A DNA stretch of 64,000 nt from Nocardia pneumoniae NBRC 100136 (GTDB lineage Bacteria; Actinomycetota; Actinomycetes; Mycobacteriales; Mycobacteriaceae): the NCBI RefSeq assembly GCF_000308755.1, contig NZ_BAGF01000150.1:1-64000 (forward strand), in the 5' to 3' direction. How positions within the stretch are numbered: position 1 is the first letter of the stretch; each line of letters starts with the position of its first letter. Positions 52,477 to 63,033 of the stretch are shown piece after piece. Under the pieces are notes generated by a model. It was not told the DNA's origin and made no database searches. It was given only the letters and a program-made list of their open reading frames with translations. Both the position numbers and the translations under genes were made by a program.

Positions 52477-53949
52477 ATGACCACCCGCGAATCCCACATG
52501 TCCCAATCGGATCTGTTCTCGTGGAACATGGAGCGCGATCCAGCGCTGCGCTCGACGATCGTCTCGGTTCTGATTCTCGATACCGATCCGGACTGGGATC
52601 GTTTGGCGGAGACGATCGATCGCGGCACTCGCATCGTGCCGAGGTTGCGGCATCGGTTGGTCGCCGCGCCGTTCGGTCTCGCCCCGCCGCGGTGGGTGCT
52701 CGATTCGGATTTCGACCTGTCCTGGCACCTACGCCGTTCCGCGCTCCCGGCACCGGCGGACCTCTCCGCGGTACTCGAGTTCGCCCGCACCGAAGCGATG
52801 ACCGCGTTCGATCCGGCCCGCCCACTATGGCGCTCGACTTTGCTCAGCGGCTTGAACGGCGCGGGATGCGCGCTGGTGATGACGGTGCACCACAGTCTCA
52901 CCGATGGCATCGGCGGCATTCAGATCGCCACAGCGCTGCTCGACTTCGATCGGGCGGGAACCGAGCGCGCCCATCCGCCCGAGCCGTCGCAGGACCGGGA
53001 CGGCGCGCTCCGCGACATCGTGGCGTGGAACTGGTCGGTCGGCTCGGATCTTCTTCTCGGCGGTATGCGGGCCACGCCGCGGACCGCATGGCGGGCTGTC
53101 ACTCATCCCGCGCGGGCGGCGCGCGATGGTGCCGCGCTGGCGACCTCGCTGGTCCGGCTGGCCCAGCCCGTCACGGCGACGCTGTCGCCGGTGATGACCG
53201 AGCGCAGTCTCCGTCGTCGGCTGGCGGTATTGGACGCTCCCGTCGAGCAGCTACGCCGTGCCGCGCGGGCGGTTGGCTGCACCGTGAACGATGCGTTTCT
53301 CACCGCTGTGGTCATCGGACTCCGTATGTATCACGATCGGCACGGGGCGAGAGTCGACCAGCTGCGGGTGACCATGCCGATCAGCCTTCGCACAGCCGAC
53401 GATCCACTCGGCGGCAACCGGATCACTCTCGCTCGTTTCGCGTTGCCGGCCGACATCCCAGACACCGCGGACTTGATGCGCGCAGTGGACGCCGCGGTCG
53501 GCGCCTGGCGCCGCGAGCCAGCGATACCGCTGTCCGGTGCCGTCGCCGCGGCGTTCAACCGTTTGCCGGCCGGACTGCTCACCGAGATGCTCAAACATAT
53601 CGACTTCCTCGCGTCCAACGTCCCGGGTTCCCCGGTACCTCTCTATATCGCCGGGGCGCGGATCGACCGGATGTACGCTTTCGGTCCCACCATCGGTACG
53701 GCCGTCAACGTGACCCTGACCTCGCATGCCGGAACGTGCTACATCGCGATCAACGCCGATACCGCCGCGATTCCCGACATCGCGATCTTGACCGACTGCC
53801 TCGCCGCCGGTTTCGCCACCGTGTTCCGCCTCGGCGCCGAGGGCGAATCAGAGGCCGGCGCCGAACTCCCCGCCGTATCCGCCGAGGTGGGTGTCTCGGG
53901 CGCGGTCACGCGGAAGCCCGAAGATGCCCGGGCGCCAGGATGCGGATAA
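52477..53949 (+). CDS. Wax ester synthase / diacylglycerol acyltransferase (second)
   Basis: A 490-residue WS/DGAT paralogue. The catalytic motif is HHSLTDG (His138, His139, Asp143), and NDAFLTAVVIGLRMYHDRHG and NVPGSPVPLYIAG follow. It is longer than the one at 29180 at both ends, and its C-terminal 40 residues are Glu/Ala-rich. ATG 52477 was chosen over 52456 because the family sequence (SQSDLFSWNME) starts close behind it and GCAGG precedes it. Its tail overlaps the converging gene at 53906 by 44 bases. Confidence 0.9.
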   Translation: MTTRESHMSQSDLFSWNMERDPALRSTIVSVLILDTDPDWDRLAETIDRGTRIVPRLRHRLVAAPFGLAPPRWVLDSDFDLSWHLRRSALPAPADLSAVLEFARTEAMTAFDPARPLWRSTLLSGLNGAGCALVMTVHHSLTDGIGGIQIATALLDFDRAGTERAHPPEPSQDRDGALRDIVAWNWSVGSDLLLGGMRATPRTAWRAVTHPARAARDGAALATSLVRLAQPVTATLSPVMTERSLRRRLAVLDAPVEQLRRAARAVGCTVNDAFLTAVVIGLRMYHDRHGARVDQLRVTMPISLRTADDPLGGNRITLARFALPADIPDTADLMRAVDAAVGAWRREPAIPLSGAVAAAFNRLPAGLLTEMLKHIDFLASNVPGSPVPLYIAGARIDRMYAFGPTIGTAVNVTLTSHAGTCYIAINADTAAIPDIAILTDCLAAGFATVFRLGAEGESEAGAELPAVSAEVGVSGAVTRKPEDARAPGCG

Positions 53950-54940
53950 GGAACAGCCCGGTCGTCGCCGCCACCACCGCAGCCATCGCAAGGCCCCCCA
54001 GCGCCCCGATCACGGCCGTGACCATCGTCGACTGCCCTGCCCGCCACAAGGGGGTCGTGAGCGTGGTGAAGGTGGCCAGCCCCGCGATCCAGCCGACCGC
54101 GTTGCCCCAGATCCACAGCACCGCACGATCCGACCAGCGCCGCAACACAGACCACTGCGCGACGCCGATAGCGAACACCATCACAAGCGCCCCCGCGGCG
54201 ACCACCGGGACCTGGACCGCGACCGGCCAATTGCCGAATTGGTCACCGTAGAGTACCGGCACCAGTCCGACGGTCCACGCGACGAGCGCACCGGCCACCG
54301 TGGCCATGATCCAGTCGCGGGTCGGGAATTCGCGCAACCACCAGCGCAATACGCGACTTTGGAAAAAGGCGAGCACGCCGCCTTCGATCGCGGCCGCGAT
54401 CAGCAGTGCGGCCGCGATCACGCCGGGCGCCGAGTCGGCGGTCAGAGCACCCGCCGCGGCAGGTGCGGCGAAGCCGAGAGTTTCCCCAGCGGTGACCGCG
54501 ACGAACCAGCGGCGGCTCAACTCCCGGCGCGCCGGCGTCGTCTTCTCCGCGCCTACAACGATCACCACGTACGGATCATCCACGTCGATCCGCTGCCGTG
54601 GATGCGCCTTCTGGTACACCGCCTCCACCTCTTCGTGTTCCAGTGATCCGGGCGCCGCGACATGCCCTATACCTGTCAACCACAACCCGTCTGTCCTGAT
54701 CGACACCGGATGCGGTGACCGGAAATTCCGCCACCATGTCTTCGTGGCGGCGTTCGCCACTCGGACCACGACGCTGTCGCCCACCCGCACATACGACACC
54801 GGCAGGGCGATATGCCGCCCGGATGACCGCCCTTGGTACCGCAACTCGCCGATCGTCTGCTGTAACCCGACCGGCAGCCGCAATGCCATCAGCACCGCGG
54901 ATGCGCCCAGTCCTGGTCTCTCGTACCTGATGGTCGTCAC
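53906..54940 (-). CDS. Split-barrel (F420/FMN-type) domain fused to a membrane domain
   Basis: A 344-residue protein. Residues about 10-130 resemble the deazaflavin-dependent nitroreductase/DUF385 split beta-barrel (LRYQGRSSGRHIALPVSYVRVGDSVVVRVANAATKTWWRNF, then DPYVVIVV). Residues about 140-335 hold six hydrophobic segments. Barrel proteins of this group bind F420 or FMN and reduce quinones or nitro compounds; here the domain would be held at the membrane. I do not know a named family with this exact fusion. There is no ribosome binding site of note except AGGTATTC. Its 3' end overlaps the WS/DGAT end. Confidence 0.7.
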   Translation of the reverse strand: MTTIRYERPGLGASAVLMALRLPVGLQQTIGELRYQGRSSGRHIALPVSYVRVGDSVVVRVANAATKTWWRNFRSPHPVSIRTDGLWLTGIGHVAAPGSLEHEEVEAVYQKAHPRQRIDVDDPYVVIVVGAEKTTPARRELSRRWFVAVTAGETLGFAAPAAAGALTADSAPGVIAAALLIAAAIEGGVLAFFQSRVLRWWLREFPTRDWIMATVAGALVAWTVGLVPVLYGDQFGNWPVAVQVPVVAAGALVMVFAIGVAQWSVLRRWSDRAVLWIWGNAVGWIAGLATFTTLTTPLWRAGQSTMVTAVIGALGGLAMAAVVAATTGLFLIRILAPGHLRASA

Positions 54941-55072
54941 GAATACCTCCCCGCCGCAGCAGATTCCTTGTTCCCTATTGCGATTCTTCGCGCCCTACGC
55001 GCGCTCCCACAGGAGCGAAAGTCACCATCCGGCGGCCGTTCGTGATCCCGGCAAGACCCTGGAAGAGGACGT

Positions 55073-55092
55073 TGGTCCCGCGTGCCGAAGGC
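55073..55092. promoter_or_regulatory. DosR-like box upstream of hrp1-like gene
   Basis: GAGGACGTTGGTCCCG matches at 13 of 20 with an intact GTCCC half and GGAC/GTCC symmetry. It is 93 bases before the CBS-BON gene. Hrp1 (Rv2626c) is one of the most strongly hypoxia-induced DosR targets, which supports the call. Confidence 0.45.
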
Positions 55093-55184
55093 AGGAGGCC
55101 TCTCCCGGATTCTCGCGCACCCCGTCACGCTGGGCATATGTCCTCGGAACAGTCCCGCGCCCCCGCATCCGTGAGGTGAGACCG

Positions 55185-55763
55185 ATGTACGCACGTGACG
55201 TCCTCAGCAGGCCCGTGGTGACGGTGCGGCCAGAGACACCGCTGCGCGAGGCGACGGCGCTGCTGACCGCACATGGTTTCGCCGCCCTGCCCGTGGTCGA
55301 CGAGCAGGGCCGGGTCGTCGGCATGCTCTCCGAATCCGACGCGCTGGGAGTCGGCCCCAGCCTGGCGAACGCCACCGTCGAGACGGTGATGTCGGTCCCG
55401 GTCGAGGTGATCACGCCCGGCACCGATACCTCGACGATCGCCTCCCGCCTACTCGCGGGACATTTGCGTTCGATGCCGGTCGTCGAGGCGGGACTGCTCG
55501 TCGGGATCGTGTCCCGTCGCGACCTGCTGCGCGCTCTGATCAGTGACGACGCCACCCTCGAGGCGAAAATCCGGGTGCTGTTGGATGAATACGCTGGCAG
55601 TCGTCGGCAGTGGTCCATCGAGGTGGCCGACGGAGCGGTCACCATTCGCGGCATCTTCGCCGACCCCAGCGAACAACAGGTCATCGCCGCCCTCGCCAAC
55701 ACCGTCGACGGTGTACACCACGTCGAGGTGATAGACGACGCCAGGATCGTGCCCGACCGCTGA
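55185..55763 (+). CDS. hrp1: CBS-CBS-BON protein (Hrp1-like)
   Basis: A 192-residue protein. Two CBS repeats fill residues 1-118 (ARDVLSRPVVTVRPETPL and ETVMSVPVEVITPGTDTSTIASRLL), and a BON domain fills about residues 125-190 (WSIEVADGAVTIRGIFADPSEQQVI). Hrp1 of M. tuberculosis (Rv2626c, about 143 aa) has only the CBS pair; the added BON domain may bind phospholipid. GTGAGGTGAG precedes the ATG. CBS pairs usually bind adenosine nucleotides. A DosR-like box lies upstream. Confidence 0.85.
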   Translation: MYARDVLSRPVVTVRPETPLREATALLTAHGFAALPVVDEQGRVVGMLSESDALGVGPSLANATVETVMSVPVEVITPGTDTSTIASRLLAGHLRSMPVVEAGLLVGIVSRRDLLRALISDDATLEAKIRVLLDEYAGSRRQWSIEVADGAVTIRGIFADPSEQQVIAALANTVDGVHHVEVIDDARIVPDR

Positions 55764-55865
55764 ACAGCCGCTCTGTCACCGGGATCTTCGGGTGGGCGAC
55801 AGCCCCCTTCGCTCGGCTCACACAAGGCTGCCGACAGACTTCGTCCAGCTGCTTCCCTCAGGGAC

Positions 55866-56117
55866 TCAACAGGACTCGGTGAGGAAGTCGACGCAGGAGT
55901 GGATGGTGGCAAGCCGAGGGTAGTCGCTCTCCTCGATCCGGTGGCTGGCGGTGGAGAGGCGTTCGACGAAGGTCTGGAAATCGATCGAGTCGAGCTCCAG
56001 GGTGCTGCGCAGCGGCTCGTCTGGACCGAGAGCGGCGATCTCCGCCTCGGTGGCGAACCCGCGCAGCGATTCGCGGACGAGGTCCTCGGCGGTCTCACGG
56101 GTCAGGGTTCGGGGCAT
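55866..56117 (-). CDS. Acyl carrier protein
   Basis: An 83-residue carrier protein with phosphopantetheine site Ser44 in LELDSIDFQTFVERL. It is slightly shorter and more divergent than the housekeeping ACP, and the DSL motif reads DSI. It is the last gene of the dehydrogenase operon, six bases after the E2 stop. This unusual position suggests it receives or carries an acyl group linked to that complex, but this is inference. Confidence 0.85.
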   Translation of the reverse strand: MPRTLTRETAEDLVRESLRGFATEAEIAALGPDEPLRSTLELDSIDFQTFVERLSTASHRIEESDYPRLATIHSCVDFLTESC

Positions 56118-56123
56118 CGGGTA

Positions 56124-57644
56124 TCACAGCTCCTCTGGATGCTGAAGAAGGTCGGAGATGGTGTTGAGGAAGCGGGCGCCGACCGCGCCGTCGCTGGCGC
56201 GATGATCCGCGGAGAGGGTCGCGATCACCTGGGGGCGCACGCCCAGCAGTCCGTCCACCGCACAGGGTCGTTCGGTGACCGCACCGAATCCGACGATCGC
56301 GACCTGTGGCGCGGCGATCACACCGAAGACCGAATCCACACCGAGATCACCGAGATTCGTCACTGTGATGGTCGCCGGAACGGCGTCAGCGGAACGCAGC
56401 CGGGTCGTACGAGCTCTGCCGACCACGCCGCGCAGTGCCTCCATCATCGTTGAGGGAGCGAGTGTGTCCGCGTCGGGGATGGTGGGCACCATGATGCCGC
56501 CGCCGCGCAGCGACACCACGACGCCGAGATGGACGGCGGACGCCGGTCGGAACTCGTCGTCGAGCCAGTGTCCGTTCAGTTGGGGCACCTTCTTCGCCGC
56601 CCGCGCCGTCGCGCACAGCAGCAGGGCAGGCGACAGGATCCGGGCGGGAACGGGGGTCTGCCGGTTCGTCTCCCCCAGCCAGCGCGATGCGGCATCCATA
56701 TCGATGGTGCCGGACAGGTAGTAATGCGGCACGGTCTGTTTCGACCTGGTCATGGCCGCCGCGATCAGCTTCCGGACCGCGATCGGATCATGTTGCGGCA
56801 CTTCCGCAGCGACGTCGGGCGCTGCACGGCGGGGTTGGCTCGGCACCGAGTCCCGGGTGGAGATATGGTCGGCATCAGCGACGTGCACATCCCGCGCACG
56901 CACCGCACCAGCCGGACCGGTACCCGATACGTTCGCCAGACCGATTCCGGATTCGGCGGCCAACCGACGCGCGTACCCGGAGGCGCGCGCCACATCCCTT
57001 CGTGGCGAAAGATGTTCCGTATCCTCTCGTGGCGCAACGCGTTCGCGGGGCGGCGCCGGCGGTCCCACGGCAGGCGCTCCGTCACCCCGGCCAGTGGCCG
57101 CGCGATCAACACGCGGTGCCGCGCGCTCGCCGGTGGAGATCGCACCCTCGATATCCGCGCGCACGATTCGGCCACCGGGACCGGACCCGCGGATGGTCGT
57201 CAGGTCGATACCGGCTTCGTCCGCCAGCCGCCGAATCAGCGGCGTCGCACGAGCACCGTTGTCCTTGGAGACTCCCCCGCTCGAAATCAACTCGGGGCGC
57301 ACACGTTCGGCAGGTGAAGCCATGCCTGCTGTGTGGGCCGGTACCTCGGCTGATGCGGCACCGCCTTCGGTGCGAGGACGAGCGGGCGACGCAGCGCTCG
57401 CCGCCTCCGTGGCGGTTTCGATCGTCGCCAGCGTGGTGCCGACCGGTACCTTGCTGCCCTCCGAGACCAGGATGGACCCGATGACGCCGTCATCGAAGCA
57501 TTCGACTTCGATCGCCGCCTTGGTGGTGTCCACCTCCGCGACCACGTCCCCCTTGTGCACGACATCGCCGGGATGCACAAGCCAGTGCAGCAGTGTGCCC
57601 TCGACCATGTCGGCGCCGAGGGACGGCATCCGGAACTCGGCCAC
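56124..57644 (-). CDS. pdhC: 2-oxo acid dehydrogenase E2 (dihydrolipoyl acyltransferase)
   Basis: A 506-residue E2. A lipoyl domain covers residues 1-76 with lipoyl-lysine Lys42 (DTTKAAIEV). Two peripheral subunit-binding domains follow, near residues 133-168 and 222-254 (PLIRRLADEAGIDL and GYARRLAAESGIGL), joined by Pro/Ala linkers. The catalytic domain runs from about residue 280 with HRASDGAVGARF near the end. One binding domain is normal, so two is odd. The GTG start at 57644 is one base after the E1 beta stop. It makes acyl-CoA from lipoyl-bound acyl groups. The E3 lipoamide dehydrogenase gene is not in the window. Confidence 0.9.
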   Translation of the reverse strand: MAEFRMPSLGADMVEGTLLHWLVHPGDVVHKGDVVAEVDTTKAAIEVECFDDGVIGSILVSEGSKVPVGTTLATIETATEAASAASPARPRTEGGAASAEVPAHTAGMASPAERVRPELISSGGVSKDNGARATPLIRRLADEAGIDLTTIRGSGPGGRIVRADIEGAISTGERAAPRVDRAATGRGDGAPAVGPPAPPRERVAPREDTEHLSPRRDVARASGYARRLAAESGIGLANVSGTGPAGAVRARDVHVADADHISTRDSVPSQPRRAAPDVAAEVPQHDPIAVRKLIAAAMTRSKQTVPHYYLSGTIDMDAASRWLGETNRQTPVPARILSPALLLCATARAAKKVPQLNGHWLDDEFRPASAVHLGVVVSLRGGGIMVPTIPDADTLAPSTMMEALRGVVGRARTTRLRSADAVPATITVTNLGDLGVDSVFGVIAAPQVAIVGFGAVTERPCAVDGLLGVRPQVIATLSADHRASDGAVGARFLNTISDLLQHPEEL

Positions 57645-57645
57645 G

Positions 57646-58614
57646 TCAGCTCACCGCCTTACGGACGGCGTCGACGACGGCATCCGACCGCGGCAGAGCC
57701 GCTTCCTCCAACTGGCGCGCGTACGGAATCGGTACCTCGGCGGTACAGACCCGGATGATCGGGGCGTCGAGGTCGTAGTAGGCGTGCTCGGCCGCGCGTG
57801 CGGCGATTTCGGCCGCGACACCGACGCTGCGCCAACCCTCGTCGACGATTACCAGACGGTGCGTGCGCGCCACCGACTCGAGCACCGTTTTCTCGTCCAG
57901 CGGTCGCAGGCTGCGCAGATCGATGACTTCCGCGGCGATTCCCTCGTCGGCGAGCAGCCCGGCGGCCGCCTCGGCGATCGGCAGCGTGCCGCCATAGGCG
58001 ACGACGGTGACATCCGTTCCCGCCCGCCGCAGCACCGCTCGGTCGATGTCGACCGCGCCCGCGTCCGCGGGCAGTTCGGCCTCGCTGTTGTACAGCGCGA
58101 TCGGCTCGAAGATCACAACCGGGTCCGGATCTTGCAGCGCGGTCCACAGCATGCCTCGGGCGTCGGCCACTGTGGCCGGTGAAACCACCCGCAGCCCGGG
58201 AATGTGCGCGTAGAACGCCTCGAGGCTGTGCGAATGCTGGGCCGCCAGCTGGCGGCCCGCGCCGGTCGCCATCCGGATCACCAAGGGCACCCCGAGCTGA
58301 CCGCCCGACATGTGCCGCAAGGTCGCGGCGTTGTTGAGGATCTGGTCCAGCGCGAGCAGGCTGAAGTTGCCGGTCATGACTTCCACAATCGGCCGCATAC
58401 CACCCAGCGCCGCACCGATTCCCGCGCCGACGAACGCCGATTCGCTCAATGGGGTGTCCCGGATCCGGCGCGGGCCGTATTCCTCGAGCAAGCCGCGGCT
58501 CACGCCGAAGCAGCCGCCATAGGCGCCGACATCCTCACCCATCAGGAACACGCGGTCATCGCGATTCAGCGCTTCTCGCAGCGCTTCGCGCATTGCCTCC
58601 CGGTAGGTGATCAT
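57646..58614 (-). CDS. pdhB: Pyruvate dehydrogenase E1 beta subunit
   Basis: A 322-residue E1 beta. It has the family pattern MITYREAMREALREALNRDD, GEDVGAYGGCFGVSRGL and DTPLSESAFVGAGIGAA, with the C-terminal transketolase domain (VVAYGGTLPIAEAA). It forms the TPP site with E1 alpha. Close resemblance to the heteromeric PDH group makes pyruvate the likely substrate; acetoin or branched-chain acids cannot be excluded. It overlaps E1 alpha by ATGA. Confidence 0.92.
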   Translation of the reverse strand: MITYREAMREALREALNRDDRVFLMGEDVGAYGGCFGVSRGLLEEYGPRRIRDTPLSESAFVGAGIGAALGGMRPIVEVMTGNFSLLALDQILNNAATLRHMSGGQLGVPLVIRMATGAGRQLAAQHSHSLEAFYAHIPGLRVVSPATVADARGMLWTALQDPDPVVIFEPIALYNSEAELPADAGAVDIDRAVLRRAGTDVTVVAYGGTLPIAEAAAGLLADEGIAAEVIDLRSLRPLDEKTVLESVARTHRLVIVDEGWRSVGVAAEIAARAAEHAYYDLDAPIIRVCTAEVPIPYARQLEEAALPRSDAVVDAVRKAVS

Positions 58615-59614
58615 GGTCGCTCCGCGTAGACGTGACGGGTCAGATCGGCCACCGGTTCCAGCGGTCCTGCGTCGGCCGCGGCGATCGCGTCGTCGAGTTC
58701 GGCGTCAACGGCGTCCTCGAGGGTGGACAAGTCCTGCTCAGCCAGGTCTCCCGACGCCCGCAGTTCGGCCGACAGCCGGGGAATCGGATCACGCGTCTTC
58801 CACCGCTCGATCTCGGCTTTGTCCCGGTAGCGGTCGGCGTCGTAGAGCGAGTGCGCGCGGAACCGGTAGGTCCGCAATTCCAGGAAGCAGGGTCCGCCAC
58901 CGCCGCGAATGGATTCCACCGCCCGCCGGGTAGCCGCCGCCACCGCTTCGGCGTCCATGCCGTCTACGGGCCAGGACATCAATCCGTAGGTCGCCGCGCG
59001 CAATGCCAGATCGGTGACCGCGTGCTCGCGGTGCAGCGCGGTCCCCATCGCGTATCGGTTGTTCTCACACGCGAACAAGATGGGAAGCCGCCACAATGCG
59101 GCGAGGTTCAGGCACTCGTGGAACTCGCCCTCGGCGGCGGCGCCGTCACCGAACAGGCACACCGTCACCACAGAGCGGTCCCGCAAGGCGTCGGCCAGAG
59201 CGAGACCGACCGCCAGCGGCAGCCCGCCAGCGACGATCGCGTTGCCGCCGTAGAAGCGGCGTCCGGCATCGAACAGATGCATGGACCCGCCCCGGCCTCC
59301 GCTGCAACCGGACGCACGCCCGAACATTTCGGCCATCAACGCGGCCATCGGAATGCCACGCGCCAGCGCGTGTCCGTGTTCCCGATAGGTCGACACAACC
59401 GCGTCCTCGGGGCGGATCTCGCGCAGCAGCCCGGCCGCGACAGCCTCCTCGCCGACGTACAGGTGCAGGAAGCCGCGGATCTTCTCGGCGCTGTAGAGAC
59501 GCACACAGCGTTCCTCGAATCGCCGGATACGAATCATCTGCCGCAGCAGTTCGATTCGCTCCGCGGTAGCCAGCGGCAGCCGATCACCGACATGGCCGGG
59601 CAGTTCGGTGGCGG

Positions 59615-59618
<4 letters not shown>
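58611..59618 (-). CDS. pdhA: Pyruvate dehydrogenase E1 alpha subunit
   Basis: A 335-residue E1 alpha. The TPP-binding motif is GDGAAAEGEFHECLNLAAL ending in CENN. The N-terminal RIRRFEERCVRLYSAEKIRGF and LYVGEEAV, and the phosphorylation-loop-like YRFRAHSLYDADRYRD, are typical of PDH-type E1 alpha. The start is GTG 59618, overlapping the acetyl-CoA synthetase stop (GTGA). Most actinobacteria use a single-chain AceE instead, so this two-chain E1 is an extra or alternative enzyme. Confidence 0.92.
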
Positions 59619-61417
<1,799 letters not shown>

Positions 61418-61745
61418 TTCTGCCTCCGTCGTCCAGTCAACGACGCAGATCCGAGAGCCGGGAGGGCGCAAAGACCATCCCTGATAGTGACCTCCGTCGT
61501 TTCCCGGGCTGTGACGGTCGGCAGTGCTCATCGTGGCGGGACCATTCCCCCTGTGCAGACCACACTGCGCGAGACGCTTGGCGAGCAGATCGAGAACCAC
61601 CGGAACTCCCGATGACCGCTGATCTCGCCCTCCGCGGCACGCCCTACGGCGGAAACGAGCAACGGAGCCGACGGTGACCATGGTCCCGTCAGCGCGGGCA
61701 CGAGGCCTCTCACCGAGCCGGACGCCCGCGAGGAGGCTTCTCGAT
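61418..61745. other. Divergent promoter region, dehydrogenase operon / flavodoxin
   Basis: A 328-base region. A 13/20 DosR-like box lies at 61671-61690, described separately, and a weaker site (GGGACCATTCCCCC, 11/20) at 61536-61555. No gene recognised. Confidence 0.5.
61671..61690. promoter_or_regulatory. DosR-like box upstream of flavodoxin
   Basis: GGTGACCATGGTCCCG matches at 13 of 20 with intact GTCCC. It ends 55 bases before the flavodoxin ATG, a spacing typical of DosR targets. Confidence 0.4.
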
Positions 61746-62300
61746 ATGAACCAGGAAAAGCCCCGCATCGCGGTTGTCTACGCGACCGAACAGGGATCGA
61801 CTCGCGATATCGCTGAGTTCATCAGCGACGAACTCGCGGGCCGCGACGCGACTGTCCAGCTCGCGGATATCGACCATGCTCCCGACCTGTCCCGTTTCGA
61901 CACACTCGTACTGGGTAGTGCCGTGCACAACATGGATTTACTGCCCGCCGCGACCGAGTACGTGCAGGCCCACCGCGACGAGCTCTCCAGTCGTGACGTC
62001 TGGCTGTTCAGCGTGGGGCTCGGCCCGGCCCTGCGCGGGCCGATCGGCCGCCTTGCCGCTCGGATCGTGCCGAAGAAGATCGCCGCACTGCGGGATTCCA
62101 TCGCGGCACATGACTACCGGGCGTTCGCGGGACGTTACGAACGTGCGGGCATCTCTCTGCGCACCCGTCTCCTCTACCGAATTTTGGGTGGCGGCCGCTA
62201 CGGGGACCTGCGCGACTGGGCGGCGATCCGCGCATGGACGGACACCATCGCCCAGAGTCTGCGGCTGCCGAAGGCCCGCTCCACAACGATCCACCCGTGA
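61746..62300 (+). CDS. Flavodoxin-family protein (HemG-like)
   Basis: A 184-residue flavodoxin. The FMN loop is YATEQGST at residues 12-19, and a second strand VLGSAVHNMDLLP follows. The length and the C-terminal SLRTRLLYRILGGGRYGDLRDW resemble menaquinone-dependent protoporphyrinogen oxidase (HemG) relatives, which link a flavin to quinone. GAGGAGG precedes the ATG by nine bases. It is 12 bases before the DUF2267 gene, so the two form a unit. Confidence 0.85.
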   Translation: MNQEKPRIAVVYATEQGSTRDIAEFISDELAGRDATVQLADIDHAPDLSRFDTLVLGSAVHNMDLLPAATEYVQAHRDELSSRDVWLFSVGLGPALRGPIGRLAARIVPKKIAALRDSIAAHDYRAFAGRYERAGISLRTRLLYRILGGGRYGDLRDWAAIRAWTDTIAQSLRLPKARSTTIHP

Positions 62301-62312
62301 TCGGCGCATCGG

Positions 62313-62996
62313 ATGAGCTATCACCGCGACCCCCTCGCACCAGCGATCCACACCGCACACGAGTGGCTGCGCGCCATTGCCGAAGGGCTCGCCACCGACG
62401 ACCGGGCATTCGCACACCGCGCGCTACGCGCGTGGCTGCACACGGTACGTGACCGCATCAATATCAACGCGACCGCCCACCTGAGCGCCCAGCTTCCCGA
62501 ACTGCTGCGCGGCATCTTCTTCGAGGGCTGGGTTCCCGCCCGTGTCCCTGGCCCGCACGATGTGCCCTCGTTCCTCACACAGTTCGCCCAGGAGGCGGGC
62601 GTTTCGCAGGACGAGGCGGCCGCCCTCGCCGGCGCGGTCACCGACGCGCTCGCCGGCTTGTTCTCCGCCGGACAGCTCGACCACGTCTTCACACTGTTGC
62701 CGGAGGATCTGCGGCGGATTCTGCTCGGCAGCGAACTCGCCGGCACGTTGCAGGCGGACGTTGTCACCCAGCAGGAACCGTCTCGCCTCGACGAATTCGA
62801 CAACCGGCTGCGCGCACTGTCCGACGCTGTGGCAGTGCTCGCGTGGACGTTGGAGAAGCAGCCCGGCGGCCGATCGCATGACGCGGCACCGGTATCCGCC
62901 GCCCAGCAGGCGCATCGGATTCCGCTCGCCGAAGAACTGACCGGTTCTGGGACGCCAACCGCTGACCGGCCCGCTCACCGGGAGGGTGTTTCGTGA
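62313..62996 (+). CDS. DUF2267 domain protein (paralogue)
   Basis: A 227-residue protein that aligns along its whole length with the one at 44563. Examples are AHEWLRAIAEGLATDDRAFAHR, QLPELLRGIFFEGWVPARVP and FSAGQLDHVFTLLPEDL. The variable tail is Gln/Ala-rich and also ends AAQQAHRI. It follows the flavodoxin by 12 bases. No known function. Confidence 0.85.
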   Translation: MSYHRDPLAPAIHTAHEWLRAIAEGLATDDRAFAHRALRAWLHTVRDRININATAHLSAQLPELLRGIFFEGWVPARVPGPHDVPSFLTQFAQEAGVSQDEAAALAGAVTDALAGLFSAGQLDHVFTLLPEDLRRILLGSELAGTLQADVVTQQEPSRLDEFDNRLRALSDAVAVLAWTLEKQPGGRSHDAAPVSAAQQAHRIPLAEELTGSGTPTADRPAHREGVS

Positions 62997-63033
62997 CCAG
63001 ACCGGAGGACCTGAGCACGCGGGACGGCATGGG

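Noticed and set aside
51855..52919. Minus-strand frame between the copper ATPase and the WS/DGAT
   Set aside because: It overlaps the SHOCT gene and the start of the WS/DGAT and has no homologous look.
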